Below are positions 5,084-6,467 of a stretch of 6,467 nucleotides of DNA, one piece after another. This DNA comes from Luminiphilus sp. GTDB lineage: Bacteria > Pseudomonadota > Gammaproteobacteria > Pseudomonadales > Halieaceae. Below the pieces are notes generated by a model, which worked only from the letters and a program-made list of their open reading frames with translations, ran no database searches and was not told the DNA's origin. The stretch covers positions 1 through 6,467 of the forward strand of contig JAHEJH010000142.1 of assembly GCA_024638905.1 (NCBI GenBank). The letters run 5' to 3'. Position 1 is the first letter of the stretch; every line of letters starts with the position of its first letter. The translations under genes and the position numbers were made by a program.

Positions 5084-6100
5084 GTGAATCCAGACTGGAC
5101 AGTCATCGACGGCCTGCAGTACTCGGCGTGGTCGCGCGAGATCTTCGAGCAAATGAAAGAAGGCGGCCTGAATGCGGTGCACGTCACGATTGCCTACCAC
5201 GAGAATACCCGCGAGACGCTGACGCGCTTCGGTGAGTGGAATCAGCGCTTTGAGGCCTACCCCGATCTGATTCGGCCGGTCTATGAGCCTGCGGATATTG
5301 ATCACGCCAAGGCAGAAGGGCGCGTCGGCATTATTTTCGGTGCGCAGAACTGCTCACCCATCGAAGACGAGATCCGTCTGGTTGAGGTGATGCGGCGGCT
5401 TGGTCTCATGATCATGCAGCTCACTTACAACAATCAGAGCCTGCTGGCCTGCGGTTGCTATGAGGAAGAAGACAGCGGGCTGACCCGATTTGGGCAGCAG
5501 GTCATCCGCGAGATGAACCGGGTTGGCATGGTGGTGGATATGTCGCACAGCGCTGAGCGTTCGACGTTGGAGGCGATCGACTACTCTGAGCAGCCGGTCA
5601 TCATTTCCCACGCGAACCCCAGCCACTTTCATCCGGCGCTCCGCAATAAGTCCGACAAGGTGCTGGATGCGGTCGCAGCGAATGAGGGCTTGTTGGGCTT
5701 CTCGCTCTATCCCTTCCACCTCAAGGACGGCCCGCAGTGCACGCTGGAGAGCTTCGCTGACATGGTCGCCTGGACGGCTGAGCGCATGGGTGTCAATCGC
5801 ATCGGCTTTGGTTCGGATTTATGTCAGGCCCAGCCGCAGTCGGTGCTGGAGTGGATGCGCGTCGGCCGCTGGTCGAAGGTCATGGATTACGGCGAAGGCT
5901 CTGCAAGTGACGCAGGCTGGCCCGAACCCCTGAGTTGGTTTGCGGATAATCGGGATTTTCCGGGTATCGTGAGTGCGCTCCGTGCCAAAGGTTTTTCTGA
6001 GGAAGAGCTCGGTTTGATCATGGGTGGCAACTGGGTCGACTTGCTCACCCGGGTCGCGCAGTCACCATACGGATTGTTGGAAAGCGGCGCCGAGCCATGA
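5084..6100 (+). CDS. Peptidase M19 (renal dipeptidase-fold) protein with altered metal site
   Basis: This 338-residue TIM-barrel protein of the membrane/renal dipeptidase family (M19, amidohydrolase superfamily) has no signal peptide and so is presumably cytoplasmic. Family landmarks are VIDG (7-10), VVDMSHSAERS (150-160), PVIISHANPS (171-180), the RNKSD block (187-191), IGFGSDLCQ (240-248) and MGGNW (313-317). Compared with human dipeptidase, the two His residues (155, 176) and Asp245 are kept. DGHND has become DGLQY, so the first His and Asp ligands are Leu11 and Tyr13. The bridging Glu is Gln88, and the substrate-binding His152 aligns with Tyr115. Classical binuclear-zinc dipeptidase activity is therefore doubtful. 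I recall a similar protein beside dimethylglycine genes in Pseudomonas, unchecked. Start: GTG at 5084, with GGAG 5 nt upstream, which begins just before the VIDG strand. Upstream in-frame ATGs lie inside the ALDH gene. It follows ALDH by 13 bp and overlaps the next gene by 4 bp. Confidence 0.88.
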   Translation: MNPDWTVIDGLQYSAWSREIFEQMKEGGLNAVHVTIAYHENTRETLTRFGEWNQRFEAYPDLIRPVYEPADIDHAKAEGRVGIIFGAQNCSPIEDEIRLVEVMRRLGLMIMQLTYNNQSLLACGCYEEEDSGLTRFGQQVIREMNRVGMVVDMSHSAERSTLEAIDYSEQPVIISHANPSHFHPALRNKSDKVLDAVAANEGLLGFSLYPFHLKDGPQCTLESFADMVAWTAERMGVNRIGFGSDLCQAQPQSVLEWMRVGRWSKVMDYGEGSASDAGWPEPLSWFADNRDFPGIVSALRAKGFSEEELGLIMGGNWVDLLTRVAQSPYGLLESGAEP

Positions 6101-6467
6101 CTCAGCTGACCCCAACTGTTGAAGACGCCACGCTGTCGCTCCGATCACCTGCGACTGTTATGGATCTTGAGCGGCTGGGGTCGTTTTCACCGACACGACT
6201 GAGCTTTGCACGACGGCTCACGCGCGTGATGTACGAGCAACAATGGCAGGTGTCTCGCACACAATTTGAGCTGGACGAGAACGGTCATGGTTTCGCGATC
6301 TATTGCCTGCAGACACCCGCGTACCGCTACCATGTGGTGGTTTTCTCTCGGCATCTAGAAGATGCTCAGCGCACTGATCGGGTGATCGCCGAGGCCTGGG
6401 ATCTCACTTTTTGTCTGTTGGAGGGCGAGGTTGACGCTGATCTGATGTCTGCGCTGTCCGCTAACGT
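6097..6467 (+). CDS. Conserved protein of unknown function (3' truncated by window end)
   Basis: An open frame starts at ATG 6097, sharing ATGA with the stop of the M19-like gene, and runs to the window edge (123 full codons, no stop). The overlap argues for translational coupling; the only Shine-Dalgarno-like sequence is a weak GAG. There is no signal peptide or membrane segment. Notable blocks are LERLGSFSPTRLSF (24-37), an alternation of hydrophobic and charged residues suggesting beta strands (RTQFELDENGHGFAIYCLQ, 54-72; YHVVVFSRHL, 78-87) and RTDRVIAEAWDLTF (92-105). I have the impression of a family of similar proteobacterial hypothetical proteins with a shared LGSF...R...F and DRVIAEAWD pattern, but I do not know a function. 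Its place behind the ALDH and M19-like genes suggests a role in the same pathway. Confidence 0.8.
   Translation, partial: MTQLTPTVEDATLSLRSPATVMDLERLGSFSPTRLSFARRLTRVMYEQQWQVSRTQFELDENGHGFAIYCLQTPAYRYHVVVFSRHLEDAQRTDRVIAEAWDLTFCLLEGEVDADLMSALSAN

Noticed and set aside
5354..5933. Open frames on both strands inside the M19-like gene
   Set aside because: They are shadow frames, Arg- and Ser-rich on the plus strand, overlapping a protein with clear family motifs.
1..6467. CRISPR array, insertion sequence or phage signature
   Set aside because: I saw no regularly spaced direct repeats, transposase or integrase motifs, terminal inverted repeats, or obvious composition break.

Overview
The window looks like chromosomal DNA from a free-living gammaproteobacterium. 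It has dense coding, a moderately GC-rich composition (my estimate by eye is in the high fifties percent), proteins closest to those remembered from Pseudomonas and marine gammaproteobacteria (Halieaceae-like), and one very E. coli YccU-like protein. The taxonomic call is an inference. I see no mobile element, CRISPR array, rRNA or intact tRNA.

Left block (1-1664): the 3' third of a major facilitator transporter of the metabolite:H+ symporter type runs rightward and ends tail-to-tail, overlapping by 9 bp, with a leftward two-gene unit. That unit is an ECHDC3-like enoyl-CoA hydratase/isomerase-fold protein followed 6 nt later by a YccU-type CoA-binding protein. Both genes point to acyl-CoA/CoA biology. 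The hydratase-like protein lacks both glutamates of classical crotonases.

Middle block (1665-3406): a 178-bp divergent intergenic region containing an inverted repeat precedes a rightward pair. These are a secreted Sel1/TPR-like protein and a two-module VOC (glyoxalase/dioxygenase superfamily) protein. The two overlap by 8 bp and are probably translationally coupled.

Right block (3407-6467): a 224-bp non-coding stretch carries a good sigma70-like promoter (TCGACA, 16 nt, TATAAC) embedded in dyad symmetry, then a roughly 100-nt leader with a long potential stem-loop. It drives a tight rightward unit of three genes: an aldehyde dehydrogenase most like the alpha-ketoglutaric semialdehyde dehydrogenase group, an M19 renal-dipeptidase-fold protein starting at GTG, and a conserved protein of unknown function that overlaps it by 4 bp and runs off the window. 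The M19-like protein has lost several metal ligands of the classical enzyme while keeping others. This three-gene unit is the part of the window most likely to hold undescribed biology, plausibly a catabolic step that ends in oxidation of a semialdehyde.
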